From positions 29,633,850 through 29,697,849 of the forward strand of contig CM066991.1 in NCBI GenBank assembly GCA_033977485.1: 64,000 nt of DNA, read 5' to 3'. Source of the stretch: Hydrangea macrophylla (taxonomy: Eukaryota; Streptophyta; Magnoliopsida; Cornales; Hydrangeaceae). The first letter of the stretch is position 1; every line of letters starts with the position of its first letter. The notes under the pieces were generated by a model, which saw nothing but the letters and a program-made list of their open reading frames with translations, was not told the DNA's origin and did not search any database. A program made the translations under genes and the position numbers. This document shows, piece after piece, positions 22,905 to 33,000 of the stretch.

Positions 22905-23304
22905 ATGGGAGAGATCTTTCACGTTCAAGGAGGCCAATGCGGGAACCAAATCGGTTCCAAGTTTTGGGAAGTGATCTGCGACGAGCATGGTGTTGATTCA
23001 ACCGGAAGGTACAAGGGCGACGAATCGTCCGATCTTTAACTCGAGAGGATCAACGTCCACTTCAATGAAGCCTCTGGTGGACTCTATGTTCCGAGGGCTG
23101 TCCTCATGGATCTCGAGCCAGGGACCATGGATAGCATCAGATCGGGACCGTACGGTCAGATTTTCAGGCCTGACAACTTCGTGTTTGGAGAGTCCGGCGC
23201 CGGAAATAATTGGGCAAAAGGTCACTACACCGAAGGAGCCGAGCTGATAGATGCTGTTCTTGATGTGGTTCGCAAAGAGGCTGAGATTTGTGATTGCTTG
23301 CAAG
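22905..23304 (+). pseudogene. TUBB: Captured exon 1 of beta-tubulin
   Basis: From ATG 22905 the frame reads [20 protein letters not shown], then the conserved beta-tubulin landmarks [35 protein letters not shown] and [20 protein letters not shown]. It ends at CLQ-G with a GT donor at 23305, exactly the first-exon boundary of plant beta-tubulin genes. About 133 of about 445 codons are present. A C-to-T change creates TAA at codon 45 (23037-23039). The second residue is G and there is H for Y at the INVYFNE position. Exon 2 is absent. Beta-tubulin pairs with alpha-tubulin in microtubules; this copy cannot make a functional subunit. It is the most conserved fragment in the element, suggesting recent capture. 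Confidence 0.95.
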
Positions 23305-24477
23305 GTAATTTGCTTTTATTCTCATTTCTACACATACATCCTATATTGAATTGCAATTTCCAGGTTTTTTCCCCTTGCACTTGTATTTGAGCTTATATGT
23401 GTAATTTTTTTTAATAAATATGAAAATATACCAGTAAGTTAGGAATGCAAATTGGCCAAACAAATTATCCCTTTCAATGATTACTTTTCTTTACTTTTCT
23501 TTTCTTAAGACAAGATATAGACCAGCTGGCATGCTTAGTTCCAGGAACATGGAGAGATAGAGAGTTTTTACATTTTTGTTTATTGTTCTTACTTTCCCTT
23601 GAAAATTCCCGCAGGTCATTGATATCAAAATTAATTTGCTTTGTTTTTCTAGATGTAAAAGTGTGCAACATTAAGCTATAGTTTTAATATATTAATATAT
23701 TCAGAGCACTGGCCTGCAGTGTAGGAATTGACGGCCTTAGTTTGGAAGGCTACCCAACTGTCACGACAAATTTATCATAGGAAATTGTTTGGGATTGAAA
23801 AATTTCATATTTAGGGAGTTACTTCAAAAGATGCGGTGGGAAGAGTTTGGAGAAATGCTCTAAATTGTCAGCATGGAAAGCAAGTTGTAAAATATTAAAA
23901 ATAACATATCTTATTGTAAGTTTATTCTGAATAACCCAAGAATTTCTGTCAAAAAAACTAGACATTATTGAAAATTGAAGGAGTGTAGTTTTGCTGACCC
24001 CTTAATTGCTCACCTTTTGCTCACCATCTTTTCCTATTGGCTAATGCAGTAGGGCCAAGTACTTTACACTATTAATTAATTCTCATTTAATATTGGGCCC
24101 CCACTGCATTTTTATGGAAGAGAACGGTGAGCAAAAATGTATTCAAATTGAAATATGGGGGTAAATATAGGATTCATTAATTTAATATAACTCTTGGATA
24201 AATTCAAGAATCTCCTAAAAGCTTAAGAGTTTCATTCCTTCAAGCCCAATATGGAACTTAGTAGGTGCCGAATTCATAACTTTGATATCACCTGACCACC
24301 TAGGTAACCAAGTGATTGATTATTTGGTTATTATTTCTTTTGATTAGTTATGGACTTGGCAGAATGGTCAACACAATATTCAATTTTGATTTTAGCATTC
24401 AAGAACCTATGCTTTGCGGTTTTATGAATTATTGTGCGAACAAGAATTGCTAATGGACAACTCTTTGCAAATTTCAG
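23305..24477. other. Unassigned sequence between two captured fragments
   Basis: Begins with a tubulin-type donor (GTAATT) and may include part of tubulin intron 1 and of the proteasome gene intron. A possible foldback pair, TTTTGCTCACCATCTT near 24017 and GAACGGTGAGCAAAAATG near 24123, hints at a small MITE of about 125 bp. No exon recognised. Confidence 0.35.
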
Positions 24478-25244
24478 CGTTGTCTTCATGAACTGGCAAA
24501 TAAGTAAAGAATTTCAATTGCAGGGGCTTCAAAGCTGCTAGCAAATATTCTATATTTATACCATGGAATGCGACTGTTTGTTGGTACCATGATGACTAGA
24601 TGGGGTGAAACGGTTAGGAGACTCAATTTTTTGTAACATGTTTGTTTATCTTTCACAATTTGACTCCTTTATGCCCTTACTTTTTATGGGTTTTAGGGTC
24701 ATGGGCTATATTATGTGGACAGTGAAGGAGGAAGGCTAAAATGAACAAGATTTTCTGTTGGGTCCTGTTCACCCTATGCTTATGGTGTATTGGATAACGG
24801 GTGTGTTCCCTCCCCTTACCAACTTTAAGTGTTTTTACTATACATAAACAATATGTATTTATTTAAAAATGTTGGCATTTTCTGTTGCTCATAGATGTTT
24901 TAGTGATTGTTGTTTGTTACCAAGGAAAATCATTTACCAGAATCTGCTAGTGATTCATCTTGTGAAAAGAATTCTTGCGAATACTATAAATCAGAAGTCT
25001 AGGCTGTCTAGCTGCAATTTCGTTAGACTGTTGCTCCTGCTCCAAGTTCTTATTACCTTTTTATTTTTAATTGCAGTTCTCATTGATACTTGTTCTATCA
25101 GTTCTCATTGATTCTTGTTCTATCGTATTGTCAAATTCGCTAGGTACCGCTACTACATGTCAATTGAAGAAGCTGCAGAGTTGGCTAGACATGCCATTTA
25201 TCATGCCACATTCTGAGATGGAGCTAGCGGTGGTGGTGCTAGTG
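24478..25244 (+). pseudogene. PBE1: Captured proteasome subunit beta type-5 fragment (three exons)
   Basis: Three exons with intact introns are readable. Exon a, 24478-24612: CLHELANK, stop, RISIAGASKLLANILY, then GTMMTRWGET. Exon b, 24697-24800: GLYYVDSEGGRLK, stop, TRFSVGS and SPYAYGVLDNG. Exon c, 25144-25244: YRYYMSIEEAAELARHAIYH, ATF, stop, DGASGG. The acceptors and donors are in place and phases match across junctions. This is the C-terminal half of the 20S proteasome chymotrypsin-like catalytic subunit beta-5. The catalytic N-terminal Thr region and last exon are missing, and three stops break it. Genomic capture with introns argues for DNA-level acquisition. Confidence 0.93.
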
Positions 25245-25826
25245 GTATTCTCTTTTTCTATCATTACTTATTAGGTGTATATATATGTATAGATGTAGAT
25301 ATCATTGGTATTCTCTCTTTCTATCATTACTTATTACGTGTAATAGTGTATATATATGTATAGATGTAGATATCATTACCTTATATAAAAGATTCTAAGG
25401 TTTGTCCTTTATAGTTAGTTAGGTAAAAAAAAACCCTTGCCTTCTTCCCCTTTTGCTATGTGCAGCCATGGCCATGGCCCTTCCTCCCATCTACTCAGTC
25501 ACCAAACTCTAGTCAATCAATCCACCACTTTCTACCTAATTTTCAAATCAATGGAGAAGGAGAACATGCTCTAAGTCTCCTATTTTATTTGAAATACCAT
25601 ATGCAAAGGGTGATTAATTGAAAACCCACATGGTGAGTTTTTGCTTTATCAATTGTCTTAAAGGTAACATAAATATATTCGTTTAATTTTATCGTTAATT
25701 GGCTGTCAGCATATCTCTGCATATTGTAAATGTTCCTAGCTTTGGGCTGTTGAAACTGAGCTCCTGATTTTACCAACAAAGCAGCATTGTGGACGTTTAA
25801 TGCTAAATAGTCAAAGATGTGAATTT
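25245..25826. repeat. Short tandem duplication and unassigned sequence
   Basis: 25243-25380 holds two adjacent copies of about 66-70 bp (GGTATTCTC, TTTCTATCATTACTTATTA, ATATATGTATAGATGTAGAT) overlapping the donor of the last proteasome exon. The remainder to 25826 has no recognised feature. Confidence 0.6.
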
Positions 25827-25966
25827 AGGGCTTGCATGGTAACATTGTGGTTTTTGGTTTTCAATTTTGGTTTTCATTTTTTGTATTGAATTAGAGGCAG
25901 GCATCAATACAAAAAATGAAAACAAAAATTGAAAACAAAAACCACAAAGTTACCATGCGAGCCCTT
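25827..25966. mobile_element. Foldback MITE of about 140 bp
   Basis: The left arm AGGGCTTGCATGGTAACATT and the reverse complement of the right arm AGGGCTCGCATGGTAACTTT match nearly perfectly. The match continues through TGTGGTTTTTGGTTTTCAAT and TTTTCATTTTTTGTATTGA, leaving a loop of only about 15 bp. Such a near-perfect hairpin suggests a recent insertion. The terminal AGGGC is reminiscent of hAT-type MITEs, but the flanks do not give a clear 8-bp duplication. Confidence 0.75.
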
Positions 25967-26835
25967 AAGTGTTTGAGTTTAATGTTGGTGTTTTCACTTA
26001 AAGCAAGTTCATAGAAAATTGGCCCAAACTAAATAATGTTCTACAGCTGCTACAAATTGGAGGGGCTCATCTATGTGGTTAAAATAGAACATTAGCATGG
26101 CTTGCAATTGGTATTAAAATAGAAAATTGTAATCACCATGTTGTTTTCCAACAAACTTGACTTGCTCTAAGAACACTAACATAACTGAAAGGTAAGGCTA
26201 GATTTAAATTGTGCTCTATTTAGTGGGCTTGGGTTGGACCAAAAACGATGCTCCTTTCTTGCTGTAAGAATGCCGACAGAATTGATTTGAAACTCTTAAA
26301 TAAGCTTCATGTTGATGTGCATTTTTCAGTTTTTTTTACTTAACATAATTTTTTTACTATGTAGTTGGTTGCCTAAAAATAAGAATAGCCTAATGTTGTA
26401 TTGAAATGACTCAATGAGCATCCATGTGTTATCCTAATTGGCTCACACCCATGAGTCCATGACCACTTTTCTTAACTGATGGGTATAGATGATGGGTAAT
26501 CATCCCTTTTCAAAGGTATATAAGTATGATATTTGTTAGCGATTCACAAGTAGACTCATGCGAGACTACGAGTCAATTCAATTTTCATGCAGACCGATAC
26601 CCAATTCAATGCAGTTCACTGTTTAGATTGGACTTTAAAGTTTTATTAAGTGTTAAGTGGAAAACTTTCAAACATTTTGAGCATTGATGTTGCACGAAAC
26701 TTGTGCTAAATTGTTATTTTGTTCGTTTTAAGAACCTTACAACAAAAGTGATGAATCTAGCAATTTGCAGATTCATGATATTTTTTTGTAACTACAAGTG
26801 AAAATCTCAATGTGATGTAGTGTTTTTATTTGCAG
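25967..26835. other. Unassigned sequence in the Pack-CACTA
   Basis: AT-rich with no domain recognised. The last 60 bp are pyrimidine-rich and end in TTATTTGCAG, the acceptor of the next captured exon. Confidence 0.4.
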
Positions 26836-26941
26836 ACTATTCAGTGGAAACCAAATTATAGGTCCTTTACCGAACGAGCTTGGTTATCTTCCTCATTTGA
26901 CTAAATTTCTGTTGGATATGAACTACATATCCGGACCAAAG
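26836..26941 (+). pseudogene. Captured LRR receptor-like kinase exon
   Basis: Between the acceptor TTTGCAG and a donor-like GTTTGT the frame from 26837 reads LFSGNQIIGPLPNELGYLPH and LTKFLLDMNYISGPK. This carries the plant-specific leucine-rich repeat pattern NxLxGPLPxELGxLxxL followed by the next repeat start. The wording GPLPNELGYL with QxxxNYISGP is closest, from memory, to the extracellular LRRs of LRR-VIII type receptor kinases. About 1.5 repeats are present; no kinase or signal peptide was found. It has the same strand as the other captured fragments. Confidence 0.8.
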
Positions 26942-27447
26942 GTTTGTTACTTTAGTTTGGTTTTTTTGTTACTAAGCTTTTTATAATTTTTTTTTTCTTT
27001 TTCCTTTTCTTTTTTTTATTGGGTGTTTCTGTTTTTCGAGTACTATGCGCTCATACTAATCTTCAACGATGCCGGTAATTTGCTAAATTTTGTTTTTTCT
27101 TTATTCAACACAACAGGAATGATTATATTCTATAATTTCAATCCATTCATATACATCATACAACCTTGAGTTTCACAATTCAATGTTATTTAGTGTCCAC
27201 AATGAAATGGAAACTTAATTCAGTAACATAAGCATGTCTCCATTGAATTGAAATGAAAGAATAAGATTGAGAGGTTTTTTTCTGGTTGGAAGATTTCCTC
27301 GTGGATAAAGACATATTTGATATACATTTTGATACCCTCTGTCCAAAACCCATAATGTCCACGGTCGTGTTCTACACAGCTTCTATTCCTTATTAACAAG
27401 TTTACATTATTAATGTAGAAGAGAAAAGAAAGTGACAAAGAACAATT
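26942..27447. other. Intron-like or unassigned sequence
   Basis: Follows the donor of the LRR exon and is T-rich at its start, so it may be captured intron. No further LRR repeat was found. A 79-codon minus-strand frame has no recognised domain. Confidence 0.35.
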
Positions 27448-27580
27448 AATACTACCCAAATTTGAATCCTAATTGTAGTTCTCAAATGGCTTAGCCGTTC
27501 TATCACATGATGTGATAGTGATTGGTGGTGCCACATGACATAGCATCTAGGAACCGAATTTGGGAAGCATAGCATTACCC
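27448..27580. mobile_element. Small MITE related to those at 2418-2965
   Basis: The right end AATTTGGGAAGCATAGCATT is identical to the right end of the MITE at 2696-2965. The left end AATACTACCCAAATTTGAAT is its degenerate inverse. The family is thus present both in the outer region and inside the Pack-CACTA. Confidence 0.55.
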
Positions 27581-28249
27581 AAGAACAATTGTTGAATGAT
27601 ATCTTTGAGACCTCTTGTTTCCTTCCTTTGGTGGTGCCTGACTTTTCAATTGATGATGATATAATAACGGGGTATATGATTCTTTTCTTTTCTTTTCTTT
27701 TCTTTTTATTTTTTATTTTTTTGCATTTGTTGTTGAAGATTTTGGTCTGGTGCTAAATTGGATATCTTTTGTACTTGAGTTGCTTTGGGATCCTGCATAT
27801 ATAAGCTTATTGGTTTTGATTCCATATTAAGTTATATCACTTGCCTTGAGTTTCTCAAATTGTGGTTCATCATGGTACTTTCATCATTATACTTTGTCAT
27901 AGATTGGGATAGGCTGCACATTATTTCTTTTGGTTTGATTTAGTTTATTTTCTCATTGGTTAGTTGAATAGACTTTATATGATGCAAAATGAGAGTCACC
28001 TAGCAAAGTAAAGAAGTACAACTTGAATAAACCGAGTACGTGTTTGGCGAAAGATGAGTTGCACTCTATAATTAGTGAAAGTTGCATTTTCTCTTCTATA
28101 GCGAAAGTTGAGGTTCAACGAACTCCACACTCCGCCTTTGGTGATGCACATTGGATGTTTGGAACAAGTTGATAACAGCCTATGATTAGCACGAGTTATC
28201 GACAAGTTTATTGAAACCTTTAATTTTTTTTTTTGTTGAAAGGTTCACA
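27581..28249. other. Unassigned sequence
   Basis: Contains a TTTTC microsatellite near 27681-27715 and otherwise no recognised coding or repeat structure. Confidence 0.35.
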
Positions 28250-28645
28250 GCACAGCATGCGTAAAGCAGCAGCATGCACACAAGTGCACAGCAGCCCATG
28301 TGCACATCAGCACGCGCACAACCCACGTGCAAAACACAATAGCAGCACACGTGCACAGCAGCAGTACATCACGTGCACAGCAGTAGCGCAGCACGCGCAC
28401 GTGCACATGCGCATCACGCACACAACACAGTAGCACAACAGCCCATGTGCACATCAGAACTTGCACAGCCCACGTGCATGGCAAAGCACAGCACACGCAT
28501 AACAGCAGCACGCGCACTGCACACGTGCATAGCAGCCCAATTAAGTGTGCACGCGTACAGCAGCCCAAGTGCACACGTGCACAATAGCCCAAGTAAAACA
28601 CACATGCACAACACCACATGTGCACAGTAGCACACGTGCACAACC
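28250..28645. repeat. GC-rich degenerate minisatellite (GCACACGTGCACAGCAGCCC type)
   Basis: About 400 bp built of irregular 10-30-bp words around GTGCACAGCAGC, CCCATGTGCACA and CACGCGCA. GTGCAC and CACGTG palindromes recur every 15-30 bp, so both strands contain long alanine/histidine or cysteine/valine rich frames (up to 132 codons on the minus strand). These are composition artefacts. It is a sharp GC island in an AT-rich element. Confidence 0.8.
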
Positions 28646-28967
28646 AATTGATTTTCTATTTCAGCCTTCTTTTTTCTTTTTCTTTGTTTATGACTAATGT
28701 TTGTGCTTACTTCCCGCCCTAGTAACAGTTCATAAGTAGTTATTGATCGGTGTCGCTCTCTATAGGTAATTATTGCAAAGACATTTTTTTAATATGCTGA
28801 CAGAGAATCTTCTCTTATTCAAGAAATTATGTATATATTCCCTATACCAATATATATCTTTTTGTGTAAGTTTTTTAGTTGTATTTTAGAACTGCATTTT
28901 GCTAGGTGTTAGAGACAGAATAAAAAGGATACACTTGTAACAATGTGGGAAAGTGAAATTGCTAGGT
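28646..28967. other. Unassigned sequence
   Basis: AT-rich with no recognised feature. Confidence 0.35.
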
Positions 28968-29053
28968 GGGGCATTTCGAGAATCGAACTCGAGACCTCGT
29001 GCACCCAAAGTGAGAATCATACCACTAGAATCATACCACTAGAATAAATGCCC
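28968..29053 (-). pseudogene. tRNA-Pro(TGG) pseudogene with duplicated D-arm segment
   Basis: The minus strand reads GGGCATTT at the 5' end and AAATGCCCC at the 3' end, forming the acceptor stem. It contains TCTAGTGGTATGATTC (A-box/D arm), CTTTGGGTG with anticodon TGG, and GAGTTCGATTCTC (T arm/B-box). The D-arm segment of 16 nt is present twice in tandem, so the gene is 86 nt instead of about 72. The anticodon stem is also mispaired (TCTCA against GCACGA). It matches plant tRNA-Pro in all arms otherwise. The duplication would prevent a normal fold, although the internal promoter boxes look present. Confidence 0.85.
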
Positions 29054-29518
29054 ATTCCTTGTTTTCTGTAGTTATTAAGAGACATCTAGTTCAACTTTTG
29101 AAGTATATGTGACATTTTGATGTTTTTAAGGTCCTCAGAACTTCCTCTGCCTCCTAGGGTGTAGAATTCAGGTTCAGCCATGGATTGAAAGGACTTGAAA
29201 GCAATCAATATATCTGATGCCTTTATTGAGTTCAGTTTCTGATTTATGTTCTTGGATCGTAAGCAAAATAAAGATGAAATTAAATAAACTGTATAGATCA
29301 CACGTCCACAGTTGCATTTCTGTGGTTATTGATTTATAGTACTCCCTTCTAAAATGTGACATCAATTAGTATTCAATAGTAGCTTACTTTTGTTTACATT
29401 TACTAAATGTATTGTTATCTACAGTATATGTGATATTTACCTAGAGTTGAATATTGTGTGCAACAATTGACGCACAACACGTGTTATGATTTGTTTACAT
29501 TTACTAAAAGCTTTTCAG
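29054..29518. other. Unassigned sequence, likely partly captured intron
   Basis: No exon or repeat recognised. It ends with the acceptor AAAGCTTTTCAG before the mitochondrial-carrier exon. Confidence 0.35.
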
Positions 29519-29690
29519 AGAAAGGTTATGATTTGAAAATATAAGGAGAAGAATCTTAGGCACGCTTGGTGATGAACCAAGTGCAGCCAATGTCATTAGG
29601 GCAAACTTCTCTGCTGGTTTTGTTGTAGGAAGCCTTGCAGCCGCTGTTACATGTCCTCTGGATATTGCCAAAACCAGGCGCCAAATAGAG
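29519..29690 (+). pseudogene. Captured mitochondrial carrier exon (MTM1-like)
   Basis: Between the acceptor CTTTTCAG and donor GTTTAC the frame reads NIRRRILGTLGDEPSAANVI, then RANFSAGFVVGSLAAAVTCP and LDIAKTRRQIE. The last part is the mitochondrial carrier signature PxD(x)xKTRxQ at the start of the third repeat. The wording IRRR...ANFSAGFVAGSLAAAxTCPLDVAKTRRQIE matches, from memory, plant MTM1-type carriers of the inner mitochondrial membrane. One stop (TGA at 29529-29531) lies near the 5' end. About 55 of some 400 codons are present. Confidence 0.88.
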
Positions 29691-30889
29691 GTTTACTTCT
29701 GTAAACCAATCTATATATCACGAATTTGAATTTTGTATTCGTTGTTAGGAAGCACGGACACTCTAAGTGTCCGTAGCATTTTTAATCAATAAAGAACTGA
29801 GTTTGAATATGCTTTGGTATGGGGGCTATCACAGACTAGGAAATATGGGAAACTATATGTAACACTCTGTATTTTATTTTTCATTAATAAATAAACATTG
29901 CATTTCATTTCCATGAATAATTGATTTAATTTCTATTTTGAAATATTTATTTGGGGGTTAAACCATAATTTTTGAAAATATAGAAAAATATTTTCTATGA
30001 TTTCAAAAGCGATATCTATATTTTTGTACCAACCGGAAATTTATCCCTACGCTAATATTATTTTCTGCATGTTTATTTCAACCAGTAAATACCAGTTTTG
30101 ATTTAAATCTGCGCCTTCATCGCGTTTTGGGTGTGGGAGCACGTGAGCTCAACCACACCGTGCGATCCCCATGAGTTGCTTGGAGCCCAAATAATTTTTC
30201 TCTATATGTATATCACTCTCTCACAGTCACTCATTCTCTCCACTCTCTGCATCCCTCAAATTCTCTCTTAATTCTCTCTTCCTCTCAAGAACAACATACA
30301 CACACACATACAGCATATACATATACACATACAAATACATACATAGTACCATATATACATACATAATCAAGTACGGGGAAAATTCTCAATAACGGAATTG
30401 GACAACAGAACTTCGGCGGAAAACTCTCGGTCTCAATTCTCTGTGTAATTAGACTCTGTGAGTATTATAAACTCACTCGCCACATATATATATGTATAAT
30501 TCAGTGTTTATGTGAGTGTATATGTGTATATATATGTGATACACCATGGAAGCTTAAAATTGGAGTTTTGTAAAACTCAACCAAAATTCAATTCCATGAA
30601 TTGATAATGAAAGATCTTAGTCCCAATAAGCTGTGGTTCGAATCCTACACAATAATTCATCCATATCGCGACGTACCATTGATTTAAAGTTTTGACACCC
30701 TCACTTTAATCACGAATATCTAGAGATACAATCCGTATTAGTTAAAATTGATAGTGTATTTGTAATCTACGCGGAAAACTGAAGAAAACCATATGTTACT
30801 TGTCCTGGTACGATCAGATTCTGAAAATGGGTAAAATGCAGTTTTGAAATTGAAAATAGGAGAAAAACGAGGAAGATGATGAAACTGCA

Positions 30890-31105
30890 AGAACTCGCGC
30901 GCGCGACCCGCTCGCGCGAGGCTCTCTCGCGCGGCCCGCTCGAGCGAAACATTCCCCCCTTCGCTCGCGTGGACCGCTCGCGCGACCTGTTCTGTCCCTT
31001 CGCTCGCGCGGACCGCTCGGGCGATCCGTCCTCCCCCTTCGCTCGCGCGACCAGCTCGCGCGACATCACCTCTCCTTCGATCGCGCGATCCGCTCGCGCG
31101 AGGTG
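30890..31105. repeat. Cluster of CTCGCGCGA palindromic words inside the solo LTR
   Basis: About ten copies of (T/C)CGCTCGCGCGA(C/G) in about 215 bp, spaced roughly 11-25 bp apart, often in pairs of the form TCGCTCGCGCGACCCGCTCG. GC content exceeds 65% in a surrounding near 35%. Frames through it on both strands (up to 149 codons) are arginine/alanine/serine-rich artefacts. See the finding on palindrome clusters. Confidence 0.85.
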
Positions 31106-31389
31106 GCAGTTTTGAGCAATTTCTGTATTTTTGTATAAGGGATTGTTTGGAAAATGTTTTGGGAAATTTTAAGGAACTGTTTGGCAAATATACTGTTTTA
31201 AAGGCTCACTGTTAGAAATTGGACTTGTAAGAATGTTTAAGACCGAAATTTATGCTCGTACGATTATCCGGTTTTGTGAGTAAGTAATGGTGTTATTTAT
31301 GGAACATTGACATACATATTAGGGTCGAGGTTATGTCAACATGCATGTGTGTGAGAAAGCGTGAAAAGAGTAAAGGGTGGCGGTTTGGT

Positions 31390-31770
31390 GTGCGACCTCA
31401 ATATCGATCGGATAGTATTCCTGGTATTGGAGGCGACAGTGTTGTGTACGACTTAGATATCGATCGGATAGTATTCCTGGTATCTAAGGCGCGCGTTTCG
31501 GATATTGATCGGATAGTATTCATGATATCCGAAGCGATGGTGATAGTGTTGTGTACGACTTAGATATCGATCGGATAGTATTCCTGGTATCTAAGGCGCG
31601 CGTTTCGGATATTGATCGGATAGTATTCCTGATATTCGGAGCAATGGTCGGTTGTGATCGGCCTAGATATCGATCGGATAGTATTCCTGGTATCTGAGGC
31701 AGTAGTGTGGTGTGTGACTTCAATACCGATCGGATAGTATTCCTGGTATTGGAGGCGATAGTGTAGCGTG
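31390..31770. repeat. Tandem hairpin-forming repeats inside the solo LTR
   Basis: Seven copies of TCGATCGGATAGTATTCCTG or close variants, about 50-60 bp apart. Each is flanked by TAGATA(T/C) on the left and GGTATCTA on the right, so each unit is itself an imperfect inverted repeat. Larger duplications including GTTGTGTACGACTTAGATAT and GGCGCGCGTTTCGGATATTG show expansion by unequal exchange. Confidence 0.85.
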
Positions 31771-32416
31771 TGAATTGGATGACTGAGTAGTTATTACCCC
31801 TGGTATCTGAGATGATGTGTTGGTTGAATTGGGTTGTTTTAAAGAAAAGAATTGGCAAGATAAGATATTACAAAATTCATGTACAATTGCGTATTTATTT
31901 CTTACTATATTCCCCCGTGATTTATGTTGAAATTGGAACCTTGACTATATTACTGTTAATGTTAATTTATACCTTTGTTCTATATGCTTATATATATATA
32001 TTGCGAGCACGTGTTTATTTTACTCACCAGCTTTCATAAGCTGACGGCGTCGATGCGTCCTGGACTCTATGTCCAGATTTTCCAGGTCAGGAGCAGCCAG
32101 AGTTCATTGACTATGCTAGTTAGATGACCGGAGGTGTTCCAGAAGAACTGTTTTATTTTCGCTTATGCCTTTCCTTTCAGAGTTGTAATAAACCTTGTTA
32201 GAATTTGAATAAGGGCGTTTGTGCCTAAGACCTCGACCTATGTAATAGTTAGTAAGTTTTTAATTCTGAAGCTTATGTTTATTAGTATCCTTTCTTTTAG
32301 AAATGTTGTTAAGTTATATTTTGCAGGGACAATTGGTCATACTCACTTGTCACGACTTACGAGTCCATAAAGAAAATTAAATGCTTTCCTGTATTATGCT
32401 ACGTCGGGGCGTGACA

Positions 32417-32999
32417 CTATATTAATGGTTTACACTTTACAGTTGGGGTCGTACGTAGAATTGTATCCTATGATGATTTGATTTGATTGCTCTTTGGACT
32501 TCGGATCAAGATAGATAATTCATTTCCTATCAGATGTGTAGTTAGGGTGAATTGATTGATAGTAAAGCAAATTGTTTTTGTCTAGTCATAACCCTTCTGG
32601 TTCATCAAATTAAATTAGCTTGTTTCAATTACTGTTTATTATCTCTGATTCCATATATGGACTTTATCCTATCAATGGTTACATGACTTTTCTATAAATC
32701 TCATGGTTTTTCAAATCAGTTGTCGTTAATTAATTGAAATTGTAGCATCAAATGGTATCTTAGATGAATTATCTTCTGAGTAGGCAGAATATGCTACTCT
32801 ATGCCTCACACATTCTCAAACAAAAAAGAGCCTTATTGTCTCTGCCTGAAATGATGACACAAACACATGGCATCACAGCCCAAAATTTGTCCGTTTCCAA
32901 CCTATTCGTTTAACAATCACCATGCACGTGAAGTAATGCATTACCATATCTCTAACAAACCAATTGCAATGGTCCAAAAAAATCAACCCTATCCCATTT
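32417..32999. other. Pack-CACTA sequence after the solo LTR
   Basis: Starts with the second copy of the CTATA duplication. No exon recognised. The last 100 bp look like a plant promoter proximal region leading to the TATA box at 33001. Confidence 0.4.
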
Positions 33000-33000
33000 C

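Larger units (their letters stand above)
29858..32416 (+). mobile_element. Solo LTR (gypsy-type) with 5-bp target duplication
   Basis: Starts TGTAACACTCTG and ends GGGGCGTGACA, with CTATA immediately on both sides (29853-29857 and 32417-32421). No gag, pol, primer-binding site or second LTR is present, so it is a 2559-bp solo LTR left by LTR-LTR recombination. The TGTAACA...GTGACA termini and length resemble chromoviral gypsy LTRs. A TATA-like CTCTATATGTATATC lies near 30199 and a CT/CA-rich leader follows. Two unusual internal repeat zones are listed separately. Confidence 0.92.

Noticed and set aside
22905..25244. Functional beta-tubulin or proteasome genes
   Set aside because: Both lack most exons and contain in-frame stops; they lie inside CACTA termini, so they are captured fragments.
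28245..28643. 132-codon minus-strand frame rich in Cys, Val and Ala
   Set aside because: It runs exactly through the GTGCAC minisatellite; both strands are open there because of word composition.
30738..31187. 149-codon minus-strand frame rich in Arg, Ala, Ser
   Set aside because: It is a read-through of the CTCGCGCGA cluster in a non-coding LTR; the opposite strand is also open.
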